A stretch of DNA of 64,000 bases, from assembly GCF_014158035.1 (NCBI RefSeq), contig NZ_JACFXW010000001.1, positions 2,675,501 through 2,739,500 of the forward strand, read 5' to 3'. Below, one piece after another: positions 26,226 to 37,109 of this stretch. Under the pieces are notes generated by a model that had not been told where the DNA came from, searched no databases, and worked only from the letters and a program-made list of their open reading frames with translations. Position numbers and translations under genes: made by a program. Position 1 is the stretch's first letter. Each line of letters begins with the position of its first letter. The DNA is from Rhizobium sp. G21. Its GTDB lineage: Bacteria > Pseudomonadota > Alphaproteobacteria > Rhizobiales > Rhizobiaceae.

Positions 26226-27029
26226 TCAAAGCTTAGCGAGCGCGGAAACAACCGCTGCGCCGCCGTCGTAGCACAGCTTCAGCCCGGCGATCGACAGCAT
26301 GGCGTACATGAAGGGGTAAAACACCTCGACGCGCATGCGCCTGACGATCGCGCCGCCGGCGATCGTCGCCAGCGGCGCGATCGGGAACAGGCTGGCGGAA
26401 ATCGCCAGATTGGTGAAGTCGAGTTGCCCCAGCGCCTGATAGGGCGCGAGCTTGATGAAATTGACGATGGCGAAAAAGCGCACGGCTGCGCCGGTATAGT
26501 CGCGGGGCGGCAGCTTGAGCGGCAGTCCGTAGACCTGGAACGGCGCGCCGCCGGCGTGAGCGACGAAACTTCCATAACCGGAAAGAGTCCCCCAAAATCC
26601 GGCGCGGCGCCAGTCGTGGGGACGAGGGGGCGTCTCTTCATGCCGTCTCGGACCGTAGCGATTGATGAAGAAGCGGGCGGCGAAGGTGACGGCGATCACG
26701 CCGATGATCAACCGCATGGCGTAGGACGGGACGATCGCCCAGGTCGCCCAGCCGATCGCGATGCCGACCAATCCGCCCGGCAGCATGATCTTCACCAATC
26801 CCGGCGCATTGTGCTTGCGCCACATCCATAGCGACGCCCCGTCCATGACGATCAGGATCGGCAACAGGATGGCGGCCGCCTGCGCCGGCGGCACGGCCAT
26901 GGAGAGGATCGGCACGCCCAGCAGACCGAGCGCGTCGCCAAGACCGCCTTTGCTCAGCCCCACCAGAAGAACGGCCGGAATGGCGATGAAATAGAAGCTG
27001 GCGTCGATGGGCATGTTGATCGTTTTCAT
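26226..27029 (-). CDS. TauE/SafE (TSUP) family permease, second copy
   Basis: 267 residues, about eight membrane helices. Family marks: G-L-S-K-G-G-L-G-D-A-L-G near residue 24, G-T-L-S-G-Y-G-S-F-V-A-H-A-G-G-A-P near 150. It is not close in sequence to the copy at 4667-5413, so this is not a recent duplication. Substrate unknown. ATG start with no strong ribosome-binding site. Upstream of the ArsR gene on the same strand. Confidence 0.9.
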   Translation of the reverse strand: MKTINMPIDASFYFIAIPAVLLVGLSKGGLGDALGLLGVPILSMAVPPAQAAAILLPILIVMDGASLWMWRKHNAPGLVKIMLPGGLVGIAIGWATWAIVPSYAMRLIIGVIAVTFAARFFINRYGPRRHEETPPRPHDWRRAGFWGTLSGYGSFVAHAGGAPFQVYGLPLKLPPRDYTGAAVRFFAIVNFIKLAPYQALGQLDFTNLAISASLFPIAPLATIAGGAIVRRMRVEVFYPFMYAMLSIAGLKLCYDGGAAVVSALAKL

Positions 27030-27104
27030 TCCCGGGGTTATGGCAGAAGCCGAGGCTCTCGGCCGCGTCGCGCCGCAAAAGAGCAGAACGAGAACAGGAA
27101 GTCC

Positions 27105-27758
27105 ATGTCGACCGTCGAAAACCGCTGCCGCCTCGTCTTGATCGCGCCCGAAATCGCCGACCCGCAGGACGCGGCGCAGGCGATGGCCGACGCGCTGAAA
27201 GGCGGCGACGTCGCCTCCGTGATCATTCCGCAATACAGTCTCGACGACGGCGCGTTCCAGAAGCTCGCCGAAGCAGTCGTCCCAGTGGTGCAGGACGCCG
27301 GCGCCGCCGCCCTCATCGCGGGCGACAGCCGCGTGGCGGGCCGCGTCAAAGCCGACGGCCTGCATATCGAAGCCAATCCCGAGGCGCTGGCCGAAGCGAT
27401 CGAAAAGCATGCGCCGAAGATGATCGTCGGCGGCGGCAACGCCCAGGATCGCCACAAGGCGCTGGAGGTGGGCGAGGCGCAGCCGGACTACATCTTCTTC
27501 GGCAAGGCGACGGGCGACATCAAGCCCGAGGCCCATCCCAAGAATGTCGCGCTCGGCGAATGGTGGTCGTCGCTGGTGGAAATTCCCTGCATCGTCATGG
27601 GCGGGACCGACCCCGCATCCGTCATCGCGATCGCCGAGAGCGGCGCGGAATTCGCAGCCCTCAGACTCGCGGTGTTCGCCGAACCCGGCCGCGCCGCGCA
27701 GATCGTGCAGGAAGTGAATGCGATGCTGGACGAAAAAGCGCCACGCTTTGAGGGTTGA
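27105..27758 (+). CDS. ThiE-like protein lacking canonical thiamine-phosphate synthase motifs
   Basis: 217-residue TIM-barrel of the ThiE/TenI family. The frame and spacing fit (K-A-D-G-L-H-I near residue 86, I-P-C-I-V-M-G-G near 163) but key parts differ: the IND strand reads A-G-D, the HLGQ motif reads HIEA, and the pyrophosphate-binding T-x-T-K loop reads A-T-G-D-I-K. From family knowledge these changes remove residues used for HMP-PP and thiazole phosphate. Database names will call it thiamine-phosphate synthase; I doubt that activity. Next genes are SEL1 and suhB. Confidence 0.75.
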   Translation: MSTVENRCRLVLIAPEIADPQDAAQAMADALKGGDVASVIIPQYSLDDGAFQKLAEAVVPVVQDAGAAALIAGDSRVAGRVKADGLHIEANPEALAEAIEKHAPKMIVGGGNAQDRHKALEVGEAQPDYIFFGKATGDIKPEAHPKNVALGEWWSSLVEIPCIVMGGTDPASVIAIAESGAEFAALRLAVFAEPGRAAQIVQEVNAMLDEKAPRFEG

Positions 27759-27767
27759 ACGATTCGC

Positions 27768-28886
27768 ATGACAGCGAAGAGATCGATTTGGGCGGGATTA
27801 TTGGGTCTGGCGGCGCTTCTGGCGGCCCTTCAAGGCGCGCAGGCGGCGTCGACCGACGTCATGCAGCGGATGCTGGGCGGCGGCGACGAAAGCCGCGCCA
27901 TCAAGCGCGATCGTCTGGCCCCCACCGGCAACGCCGAAGCGCTGCCGGCGTTGAATTCGCCGCAGAAGAGCGAGATCGCCCCATCCGGCGGCCTGAGCCT
28001 GCTTGCGCGCATGGGCGCATCCCTTCCCGATCTTCCGCCGGAAAAGCCGTTTCAGGGAAAGGTCGACGACGCCTATGGCGCCTATCAACGCGGCTATTAT
28101 CTCGAAGCCATGGATCTGGCGCTTCCCAGGGCGCAGAAGGGCGAACCGGCCGCCCAGACTTTGGTGGCCGAGCTTCTGAACAACGGGCTGGGCGTAAGGC
28201 GCAATCCCAAGGATGCGGTGTTCTGGTATGAACAGGCCGCCCGCGCCGGGGACGCCAACGCCCAGTTCAAATACGCTCTTATGCTGATGGACGGCGGACT
28301 CGTCGCGCGCGACAAGAAGAAGGCGGACGACATGATGTGGCAGGCGGCGCGCGGCGGCAATCCGCAGGCGCAGTTCAACGTCGCCCAGATCCTGGTCGCC
28401 GCCAAACCCGGTCCGGACGGGCTCACCGAAGCACTGCCCTGGTATGAGAAAGCCGCCGCGAAGGGCGTGCCCGACGCCGAATACGCGGTAGCGCAGATCT
28501 ACGCCAACCTGCCGGTCGACGCCGAGAAGAAGGCCGCCGCCCGCGGCTGGCTGTTGAAAGCGGCGAAATCCGGCTTCGACACGGCGCTGTTCGATCTCGC
28601 CGTCTGGAACATCAACGGCGTCGCCGGCCCTCGCGACTACGAAACCGGTTTTCAATGGATGAAGCGCGCGGCCAATCGCGGTCATGTGCTGGCGCAGAAC
28701 AAACTCGCCCATCTCTATGTCTACGCCATCGGCACCCGACCCGACCCGGTCGAGGCGGCCAAATGGTATGTGCTGTCGCGGCGGGCGGGCTTTGCCGATC
28801 TCGATCTGGAGGATTTCTTTCTCGGCATCGAGGACGAGCAGCAGAAGGAAGCCATTCACCGGGCCAACCAGTTTCGCGCTCGCTAG
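27768..28886 (+). CDS. Periplasmic SEL1/TPR-repeat protein
   Basis: 372 residues with a signal peptide (cut after A-Q-A near residue 26). From about residue 100 there are six or seven SEL1-like repeats of 36 residues, for example A-V-F-W-Y-E-Q-A-A-R-A-G-D-A-N-A-Q and A-L-P-W-Y-E-K-A-A-A-K-G-V-P-D-A-E. Such proteins are scaffolds; in rhizobia some act on exopolysaccharide control, but no specific role can be assigned. It starts 9 bases after the ThiE-like gene, so the two are likely co-transcribed. Confidence 0.85.
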   Translation: MTAKRSIWAGLLGLAALLAALQGAQAASTDVMQRMLGGGDESRAIKRDRLAPTGNAEALPALNSPQKSEIAPSGGLSLLARMGASLPDLPPEKPFQGKVDDAYGAYQRGYYLEAMDLALPRAQKGEPAAQTLVAELLNNGLGVRRNPKDAVFWYEQAARAGDANAQFKYALMLMDGGLVARDKKKADDMMWQAARGGNPQAQFNVAQILVAAKPGPDGLTEALPWYEKAAAKGVPDAEYAVAQIYANLPVDAEKKAAARGWLLKAAKSGFDTALFDLAVWNINGVAGPRDYETGFQWMKRAANRGHVLAQNKLAHLYVYAIGTRPDPVEAAKWYVLSRRAGFADLDLEDFFLGIEDEQQKEAIHRANQFRAR

Positions 28887-29026
28887 CGGCGAGCCTGGTC
28901 TCTTAACCTTGACGACGGCGCGCGGGAGCCATGCGCCACAAGAGGCTTGAAAAAGCCGGGTTTTGTGGTCTTGAGGCCGCCAATCTCATCGGCGCGCCCC
29001 TGAGCCGCAGCCGATTGCTCGTTGTA

Positions 29027-29046
29027 CGGCCCCGTCTGCGGGGCCG
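29027..29046 (+). promoter_or_regulatory. GC-rich hairpin in the suhB leader
   Basis: CGGCCCCG-TCTG-CGGGGCCG, a perfect 8-bp stem, ends 22 bases before the suhB ATG. A conserved RNA element named after suhB is known in alphaproteobacteria; I cannot confirm that this is it. The stem could affect access to the ribosome-binding site. Confidence 0.4.
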
Positions 29047-29068
29047 CTTCACTTTGAAGGAACTCCCC

Positions 29069-29869
29069 ATGGCCCGTTCGGCGCTCTTGAATGTGATGGT
29101 CCAGGCCGCTCTGAAGGCCGGCAAGTCCCTCTCCCGCGATTTCGGCGAGGTGCAGAACCTGCAGGTGTCGCTGAAGGGCCCCGGCAATTATGTGAGCCAG
29201 GCCGACCGCAAGGCCGAAAAGATCGTCCGCGAGGAACTGCTCAAGGCGCGTCCCACCTATGGCTTCCTCGGCGAGGAAAGCGAAGAGATCAAGGGCACCG
29301 ACGGTTCGCATCGCTGGATCGTCGATCCGCTCGACGGCACCACCAACTTCCTGCACGGCATCCCGCAATTCGCGGTGTCGATCGGCCTGGAGCGCGGCGG
29401 CGAGATGGTCGCCGGCGTGATCTATAATCCCGCCAGCGACGAGCTCTTCACCGCCGAACGCGGCGGCGGCGCCTATGTCAACGACCGACGCCTGCGGGTG
29501 TCGGCCCGCAAGAGCCTGTCGGACTCGGTCATCGGCTGCGGCATGCCGCATCTCGGCCACGGCATGCATGGCCGCTACCTCATCCAGCTTCGCCATGTCA
29601 TGGGTGAAGCGGCGGGCTTGCGCAGCCTGGGCGCGGCGTCGCTCGATCTCGCCTTCGTGGCGGCCGGCCGCATGGACGGTTTCTGGGAAGAAGGCCTGTC
29701 TCCCTGGGATATGGCGGCGGGCATCGTCATGATCCGCGAAGCCGGCGGCTTTTCTTCCGACATGAACGGCGGCGCGGATATTTTCGGCAGCGGCACGATC
29801 GTGGCGGGCAACGAACATATCCATAAGGCGCTGCGCGATGTGGCGAACCGTCCCGTCCCCAAGGGTTAA
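29069..29869 (+). CDS. suhB: Inositol monophosphatase family protein SuhB
   Basis: 266 residues from M-A-R-S-A-L-L-N-V-M-V-Q-A-A-L-K, the start conserved in rhizobia; the frame is open for 46 codons upstream but those fall in a hairpin-rich leader. Metal-binding motifs G-E-E-S near residue 68 and D-P-L-D-G-T-T-N-F near 86, and W-D-M-A-A-G near 212, are all intact. Hydrolyses myo-inositol-1-phosphate; in enterobacteria SuhB also joins rRNA antitermination. Ribosome-binding site GAAGGAAC. Confidence 0.95.
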   Translation: MARSALLNVMVQAALKAGKSLSRDFGEVQNLQVSLKGPGNYVSQADRKAEKIVREELLKARPTYGFLGEESEEIKGTDGSHRWIVDPLDGTTNFLHGIPQFAVSIGLERGGEMVAGVIYNPASDELFTAERGGGAYVNDRRLRVSARKSLSDSVIGCGMPHLGHGMHGRYLIQLRHVMGEAAGLRSLGAASLDLAFVAAGRMDGFWEEGLSPWDMAAGIVMIREAGGFSSDMNGGADIFGSGTIVAGNEHIHKALRDVANRPVPKG

Positions 29870-29945
29870 CCTGATCATCTGTCATAAATGATTGCGCGCG
29901 CCGTGATCCCGTCCTAGACTTCCCGCCGAAGTTTGGGAGGATTTC

Positions 29946-31589
29946 ATGGATTGCGACGTCTTGGTGATCGGCGGCGGGTTGGCGGGCTTGGTTTCCGCCG
30001 TCGAGGCCGCCGATCGGGGGCTTAAGGTCATCGTCCTGGATCAGGAGGGCGAGCAGAATCTGGGCGGCCAGGCCTTCTGGTCGCTCGGCGGCCTGTTCTT
30101 CATCGACAGTCCCGAGCAGCGCCGCATGCGTATCCGCGACACGTTCGACCTGGCGCGGCAGGACTGGTTCGGCTCCGCCGCCTTCGACCGCCCCGAAGAT
30201 CTCTGGCCACGGCTCTGGGCGGAAGCCTATCTCGATTTCGCGAGCGGCGAGAAGCGCGCCTGGCTGCATGCGCAGGGCATGCGCTGGTTTCCCGTCGTCG
30301 GATGGGCCGAGCGCGGCGGCGCGCTCGCCAGCGGTCACGGCAATTCGGTTCCCCGTTTTCACGTCACCTGGGGCACCGGTCCCGGCGTGCTCGCCCCTTT
30401 CATCCGCCGCGCCCGCGAACAGGAGCGTGCGGGCCGTCTCTCTTTCCGCTTCCGCCATCAGGTCGATGGCCTCGTTGCCGTCAACGGCGCCGTTACGGGG
30501 GCGCGAGGCAGCGTGCTGGCGCAGGATGCCGTGGTCCGGGGCGGCAAGAGCAATCGCGACGTCATCGGCGATTTCGAGATTTCGGCGGGCGCGACCATCG
30601 TCGCCTCGGGCGGCATCGGCGGCAATCACGATCTGGTGCGGCGCAATTGGCCGGTGGAGCGGCTGGGACAGGCGCCGCGCAACATGGTGTCAGGCGTGCC
30701 CGCCCATGTCGACGGCCGCATGATCGACATCGCCCAGGAGGCTGGAGCCGACGTCATCAATCCCGACCGCATGTGGCATTATACCGAAGGCCTGCGCAAT
30801 TGGGATCCGATCTGGCCCGATCACGGCATCCGCATCCTTCCGGGGCCGTCCTCCCTCTGGTTCGATGCGTTGGGGAGGCGGTTTCCCGCCCCTTACATGC
30901 CCGGCTTCGACACGCTCGGAACGTTGAAGGCGATCCTCTCCACCGGGCACGACTATTCCTGGTTCATCCTGACCAAGGCGATCATCAAGAAGGAATTCGC
31001 GCTCTCGGGCAGCGAACAGAACCCCGATCTCACCGGCAAGGACATTCCGCTGCTACTGAAACGGCTCGGCAAGGAGCCGCCCGGACCGGTGCGGGCCTTC
31101 ATGGAGAAGGGCGCCGATTTCGTGGTGCGCGATAGGCTGGAGGACCTCGTCGCGGGCATGAATGCGTTGACCGACGAGCCGCTGCTCGACGCCGGAGCGA
31201 TCCGCCGGCAGATCGAGGCCCGCGACCGAGAGATCGACAATCGGTTCGCCAAGGACGCGCAGGTGACGGCCATTCGCGGCGCCCGCGCCTATCTCGGCGA
31301 TAAGCTGATGCGCACGGCGAAGCCGCACCGCATCCTCGATCCCGCCGCCGGGCCGCTGATCGCCGTGAAGCTCAATATTCTCACGCGCAAGACGCTGGGT
31401 GGGCTGCACACCGATCTCAAGGCGCGGGCGCTCGACGCTGAAGGCCGGGAAATCCCCGGCCTCTATGCGGTCGGCGAGGCCGCCGGTTTCGGCGGCGGCG
31501 GCATGCATGGCTACAACGCGCTCGAAGGCACGTTTCTCGGCGGGTGCCTGTATTCCGGCCGCATGGCCGGCAGGAGTGTCGGACTATGA
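29946..31589 (+). CDS. FAD-binding dehydrogenase (fumarate reductase / ketosteroid dehydrogenase-like)
   Basis: 547 residues, soluble. Dinucleotide-binding G-G-G-L-A-G-L-V-S-A near residue 9 with the following acidic residue, and a C-terminal FAD segment G-L-Y-A-V-G-E-A-A-G-F-G-G-G-G-M-H-G-Y-N-A-L-E-G near 510. In the FAD-binding-2 superfamily and closest in pattern to the COG3573 group, related to 3-ketosteroid delta-1-dehydrogenases; substrate not established. No signal peptide or haem-binding CxxCH, so not a periplasmic flavocytochrome. Convergent with the ABC exporter gene. Confidence 0.85.
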   Translation: MDCDVLVIGGGLAGLVSAVEAADRGLKVIVLDQEGEQNLGGQAFWSLGGLFFIDSPEQRRMRIRDTFDLARQDWFGSAAFDRPEDLWPRLWAEAYLDFASGEKRAWLHAQGMRWFPVVGWAERGGALASGHGNSVPRFHVTWGTGPGVLAPFIRRAREQERAGRLSFRFRHQVDGLVAVNGAVTGARGSVLAQDAVVRGGKSNRDVIGDFEISAGATIVASGGIGGNHDLVRRNWPVERLGQAPRNMVSGVPAHVDGRMIDIAQEAGADVINPDRMWHYTEGLRNWDPIWPDHGIRILPGPSSLWFDALGRRFPAPYMPGFDTLGTLKAILSTGHDYSWFILTKAIIKKEFALSGSEQNPDLTGKDIPLLLKRLGKEPPGPVRAFMEKGADFVVRDRLEDLVAGMNALTDEPLLDAGAIRRQIEARDREIDNRFAKDAQVTAIRGARAYLGDKLMRTAKPHRILDPAAGPLIAVKLNILTRKTLGGLHTDLKARALDAEGREIPGLYAVGEAAGFGGGGMHGYNALEGTFLGGCLYSGRMAGRSVGL

Positions 31590-31600
31590 ACGCGGGCGGG

Positions 31601-33416
<1,816 letters not shown>

Positions 33417-33622
33417 CCGGCCTACTCCGCTGTGTGAGGCCGGCTGGAGGGCATCCTTGCGGAGATTCCCGGGCGCAGGCACTTGTTATCCTCAATCGCT
33501 TTGTATAGGCCTCGCCATCAAGCGAAGCCGTGGTCCACAGGCGACTGCGGCTTCATTTATTCGTTTGGCTCGGCAGCCGCAAGTCATGCGGCAAAAGACC
33601 ACTCTGACGGCAGGACAGTGTC

Positions 33623-33844
33623 ATGAAAGCTCAAATTCACCCCGACTATCACATGATCAAGGTCGTCATGACCGACGGCACCGAATACGAAACCCGTTCG
33701 ACCTGGGGTTCGGAAGGTCAGGTCATGAACCTCGAAATCGATCCGAAGTCGCATCCGGCCTGGACCGGCGGCAATCAGCAGCTGATGGACCGCGGCGGCC
33801 GCGTCTCCAAGTTCAACAAGCGCTTCTCCGGCCTCGGCATCTGA
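33623..33844 (+). CDS. rpmE: 50S ribosomal protein L31
   Basis: 73 residues: [20 protein letters not shown] and the C-terminal [10 protein letters not shown] signature. It has no cysteine, so it is the zinc-independent (C-minus) form, the usual one in rhizobia. Divergent from the ABC exporter; followed by a strong terminator, so monocistronic. Confidence 0.97.
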   Translation: MKAQIHPDYHMIKVVMTDGTEYETRSTWGSEGQVMNLEIDPKSHPAWTGGNQQLMDRGGRVSKFNKRFSGLGI

Positions 33845-33867
33845 GCGACGCTCGAAAGAGTTTTGCG

Positions 33868-33895
33868 AAAAAGCCCGGCCTGCCCGGGCTTTTTT
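33868..33895 (+). terminator. Rho-independent terminator of rpmE
   Basis: AAAAAGCCCGG / CCGGGCTTTTT stem with a 5-base loop, then a T run, 24 bases after the rpmE stop. Confidence 0.92.
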
Positions 33896-33942
33896 GTTGT
33901 CTGAAATCCCGTTCGAGAAGGCGACGACGCTTCGCCTGGTCG

Positions 33943-34542
33943 TTACTTCTTCTGTGCAAGCGCCTTTTCGATGGCGGGCAGCAACTCGGCTCGCACCGAC
34001 GCCTCGTCGAAGGGGCCGACATGCTTGTAGACGATCGTCCCGTCCGGCCCGACCAGGAACGATTCCGGAATGCCGTAGACGCCCCAATCGATCGCGGCTG
34101 CGCCTTTGGGATCGACGCCGATCGCCGAGAAGGGGTTGCCGAGCTCGCCGAGGAAAGCCAGCGCCGCGTCGTTCTTGTCCTTGTAATTGATCCCCACGAC
34201 AGTCAGCCGCTCGTCGGTCGACAGGCCTAGAATGATCGGATGCTCCTGCCGGCAGGGCACGCACCACGACGCCCAGACATTGACCAAGGTCACTTTGCCG
34301 CGGATCGCCTCCGACGTCAGAGCCGGAACCGGCTGGCCGTTCTTCACTGCGCCGTCGAGGGGCTGGAGCGAAAGCGTCGGCGCGGCTTTGCCGATCAGCG
34401 CGGACGGGATGACCGAGGTGTCGCGACCCGACATCAGCTGCATCAGGAACACCCCGGCCAGCGCGCCGAACAGCAGAAGCGGTAGAAAGGCGACGAGGAC
34501 GCGGCGTCTCCGGCCCTGGGGCTGGGCGGGTGTATCGCTCAC
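33943..34542 (-). CDS. ccmG: Cytochrome c biogenesis thiol:disulfide reductase (DsbE/CcmG)
   Basis: 199 residues; an N-terminal membrane anchor (residues 14-36) and a periplasmic thioredoxin fold with active site W-C-V-P-C near 92 and cis-proline in Y-G-I-P-E-S-F. Keeps apocytochrome c haem-binding cysteines reduced. GTG start overlaps the ccmD stop by four bases (GTGA). Last gene of the ccmA-B-C-D-G series. Confidence 0.95.
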   Translation of the reverse strand: MSDTPAQPQGRRRRVLVAFLPLLLFGALAGVFLMQLMSGRDTSVIPSALIGKAAPTLSLQPLDGAVKNGQPVPALTSEAIRGKVTLVNVWASWCVPCRQEHPIILGLSTDERLTVVGINYKDKNDAALAFLGELGNPFSAIGVDPKGAAAIDWGVYGIPESFLVGPDGTIVYKHVGPFDEASVRAELLPAIEKALAQKK

Positions 34543-34703
34543 GCTGCGTCGCTCCCGGCCGATCTGCGGCGGATGCCTTGGGCTTCCAGGCGCTTGAGAT
34601 CGGCCTTGAGCTTGCGGCTGTCGAGCCAGGTCGAAGCGATCACGCCGAGCAGCACCAGCGCGGCCGCGCCCCAGGAGGCATAGACGTAGAAAGCATGATT
34701 CAT
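34539..34703 (-). CDS. ccmD: Haem exporter protein CcmD
   Basis: 54 residues, one membrane helix (A-S-W-G-A-A-A-L-V-L-L-G-V-I-A) preceded by M-N-H-A-F-Y-V-Y and followed by a basic tail. Tethers the CcmABC complex to CcmE during release of holo-CcmE. ATG overlaps the ccmC stop by four bases. Confidence 0.93.
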   Translation of the reverse strand: MNHAFYVYASWGAAALVLLGVIASTWLDSRKLKADLKRLEAQGIRRRSAGSDAA

Positions 34704-35467
34704 GATGCGCCTCCGGCCTGGGCGGAACGGGCGGCGTGTCGGCGCATCACCGCGATGCGCCGCCGCCAGATCTCGTTGCGCATCGCCGTCAGATGCAGAG
34801 TGAAGAACAACAGGGTGAAGCCCATCGCCATCACCAGCAGCGGCCGCAGAAATTCCGGATCGATGGTCGGCCCGTCCAGCCGCATCACGCTGGCCGGCTG
34901 GTGAAGCGTATTCCACCACTCCACTGAAAATTTGATGATTGGGATATTGACGAAGCCGACCAGGATCATCACTGCGCTGACGCGGGCGGCGCGGCCGGGA
35001 TCGTCCATGGCGCGGTTGAAGGCGATCAAGCCTAGATACATCAGAAACAGGATGAAAACCGAAGTCAGCCGCGCGTCCCACACCCACCAGGTGCCCCACA
35101 TCGGCTTGCCCCAGAGCGAGCCGGTGACCAGCGCCAGAAAAGTGAAGGCGGCGCCGAGCGGCGCTGCGGTCTTGGCCGAGACGTCCGCAAGCGGATGCCG
35201 CCAGACCAGCGTGCCCAACGCCGAAGCCGCCATCACCGTATAGCACATCATCGACAGCCAGGCCGAGGGAACATGGATATACATGATCCGGACCGTCTCG
35301 CCCTGCTGATAATCGCCCTCGGTGGTGAAGCTCAGATAGACGCCCGCGATCAGACAGAGCGCCGAAATCGCCGCCAGCCAGGGAATGATCCGCGTGGCCA
35401 GCGCGATGAAGCGCGTCGGGTTGGCGAGCGCCGTGAGCTTGGAAAGGGTGAGGCTTGTTTCTGTCAT
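34700..35467 (-). CDS. ccmC: Haem exporter protein CcmC
   Basis: 255 residues with six membrane helices and the tryptophan-rich haem-handling motif W-G-T-W-W-V-W-D-A-R-L-T-S near residue 126, plus the conserved external histidines (Y-I-H-V-P-S near 64, N-T-L-H-Q-P near 188). Places haem on CcmE in the periplasm. Start taken at M-T-E-T-S-L-T; the frame is open further upstream. 81 bases after ccmB. Confidence 0.96.
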   Translation of the reverse strand: MTETSLTLSKLTALANPTRFIALATRIIPWLAAISALCLIAGVYLSFTTEGDYQQGETVRIMYIHVPSAWLSMMCYTVMAASALGTLVWRHPLADVSAKTAAPLGAAFTFLALVTGSLWGKPMWGTWWVWDARLTSVFILFLMYLGLIAFNRAMDDPGRAARVSAVMILVGFVNIPIIKFSVEWWNTLHQPASVMRLDGPTIDPEFLRPLLVMAMGFTLLFFTLHLTAMRNEIWRRRIAVMRRHAARSAQAGGAS

Positions 35468-35548
35468 GGGGAGTCTTACCGCCAAAGGCGGCGGCCCGCA
35501 ATTGATCCTCGTCAAAGCTGGAGCGGAAATGGCCTCACATCTTGGTCA

Positions 35549-36208
35549 TCATTCGGCCGATGCGCGCAGCGCGAAAGCGGCCGCCAATGGGCCGATGACG
35601 GCGAAGAACAGGCTGAGCGCGATCAGCGCCAGAAAGGGCGGCAGAAAGGGGGCGGGGTCCTCGACCGCCGCATAGACGGCGGAGACGCCGAAGATCAGCA
35701 CCGGGATGGTCAGCGGCAGGACGAGGATCGAGACGATCAGCCCGCCGCGCGGCAACGCCACCGCCACCGCAGCGCCCGCAGCCCCGATGAAGGTGATGGC
35801 GGGCGAGCCGGCCAGCAGCGTCAAGGCGAGCGCTCCCATCGCCGTCTCGTTCATATTCATGAAGAGGCTGAGAAGCGGCGAGGCGGCGACCAGCGGCAGG
35901 ACGGCGGAGACCCAGTGCGCCAGGCATTTGATCAGCACGATCAGCGTCAGCGGCGTCTCCTGCATCATCAGCAGATCGAGCGACCCATCGTCGCGATCGG
36001 CTTGGAACAACCGGTCCAGTCCGAGCAGCGAGGCGAGCAGCGCCCCCACCCAGAGGATCGCAGGCCCGATGCGCGACAGGAGATTGAGATCGGGGCCGAC
36101 GCCGAAGGGGATCACGGCGACCACGGTCATGAAGAACAATATGCCGATCATCACGCCGCCGCCAGCGCGAAAGCCCAGTCGGAGATCGCGGAGGAAGAGA
36201 GCGGTCAT
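35549..36208 (-). CDS. ccmB: Haem exporter protein CcmB
   Basis: 219 residues, six membrane helices, membrane subunit partnering CcmA. Family marks: F-L-R-D-L-R-L-G-F-R-A-G-G-G near the start and S-L-D-L-L-M-M-Q-E-T-P near 77. ATG overlaps the ccmA stop by four bases. Confidence 0.95.
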   Translation of the reverse strand: MTALFLRDLRLGFRAGGGVMIGILFFMTVVAVIPFGVGPDLNLLSRIGPAILWVGALLASLLGLDRLFQADRDDGSLDLLMMQETPLTLIVLIKCLAHWVSAVLPLVAASPLLSLFMNMNETAMGALALTLLAGSPAITFIGAAGAAVAVALPRGGLIVSILVLPLTIPVLIFGVSAVYAAVEDPAPFLPPFLALIALSLFFAVIGPLAAAFALRASAE

Positions 36209-36844
36209 GCCGCCTCGCCGAAATAGTGGAAGCCGGTCATGACCAGTTCGCGGGCGGCGTCGAGGCCGAGCGGCTGGTGGGTGGCGGCGACGATCATTCC
36301 CCCTGGTCGAGATGGGTTTTCATCAGCCGGGCGAACAGCGATTCGGACTGGCTGTCGAGCGCCGCCGTTGGCTCGTCGAGCAGCCAGACCGGCCGCCAGG
36401 CGGTCAGGAGTTTGGCCATGGCCATGCGCCGTTGCTGGCCGGCCGAGAGATAGCCGAAGGGGAGGTGCAAAAGGCCGATGAGGCCGAGCGCGTCGGCCGC
36501 CTCGTCGATCTCCATGCCGGACCTGCCCTGATAATCTCCGAAGAAGGACTTCCAGAACTGGAGATTTTCCTCAACCGTCAGTTCCTTTTTCATGGCGTTG
36601 CGATGGCCGAGATAGTGGCAGGCCTCGGGCGCGCGCGGAGCTGTCCTCCCATCGTCGAGCGTCAGCGTCACCGATCCCTCTTCCAGCGGCAGCAGACCGG
36701 CTACGGTGCGAATCAGCGTCGATTTTCCCGTGCCGTTCTTGCCTTTCAGAACCAGGCTCTCACCGGAGGCCAAGTCGAAAGAAACAGCCGAAAAAGCCTT
36801 TCCCCGCCACGGTTTGCCGCGATTTCGCGGGCTTCCAAACGCAT
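36205..36844 (-). CDS. ccmA: Haem exporter ATP-binding protein CcmA (two frameshifts)
   Basis: Reassembled to 213 residues: ATG at 36842-36844 (M-R-L-E-A-R-E-I-A-A-N-R-G-G-E-R-L-F), then one A of the plus-strand run at 36791-36795 is missing (restores L-F-S-A-V-S-F), Walker A G-K-N-G-T-G-K-S-T-L, signature L-S-A-G-Q-Q-R-R-M-A, Walker B W-L-L-D-E-P-T, and a second missing C at about 36298-36302, after which the tail reads M-I-V-A-A-T-H-Q-P-L-G-L-D-A-A and ends on the TGA overlapping ccmB. GGAGATGA precedes the start. First gene of the ccm operon. Confidence 0.93.
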
Positions 36845-37109
36845 TCTTCATCTCCCGGGCGATTTGTTCTGCGATGCAAAAAAACTTCAGCTTCGACCTT
36901 CGTCAGTATGGAACCTTGTTTAGAAATTATCTATAACGTCCGCAATCGCGCCAGCAGCCGGCGTGAAGGTCATCCTTGCGCCGAACCAAGAGTTGAAAAA
37001 CAATTCTTCGTGCGGACAGCGGAAATGGTTGCACCCGCATCCCATCATGCGCTTTCGGGCGCCGGGCGTTCGCACGTCAGTTCAGCTGAACAGACGAGAC
37101 GGGTTTTCC

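Noticed and set aside
27030..27104. TPP riboswitch before the ThiE-like gene, and likewise before thiN.
   Set aside because: The conserved CTGAGA element of the THI box is absent from both leaders.
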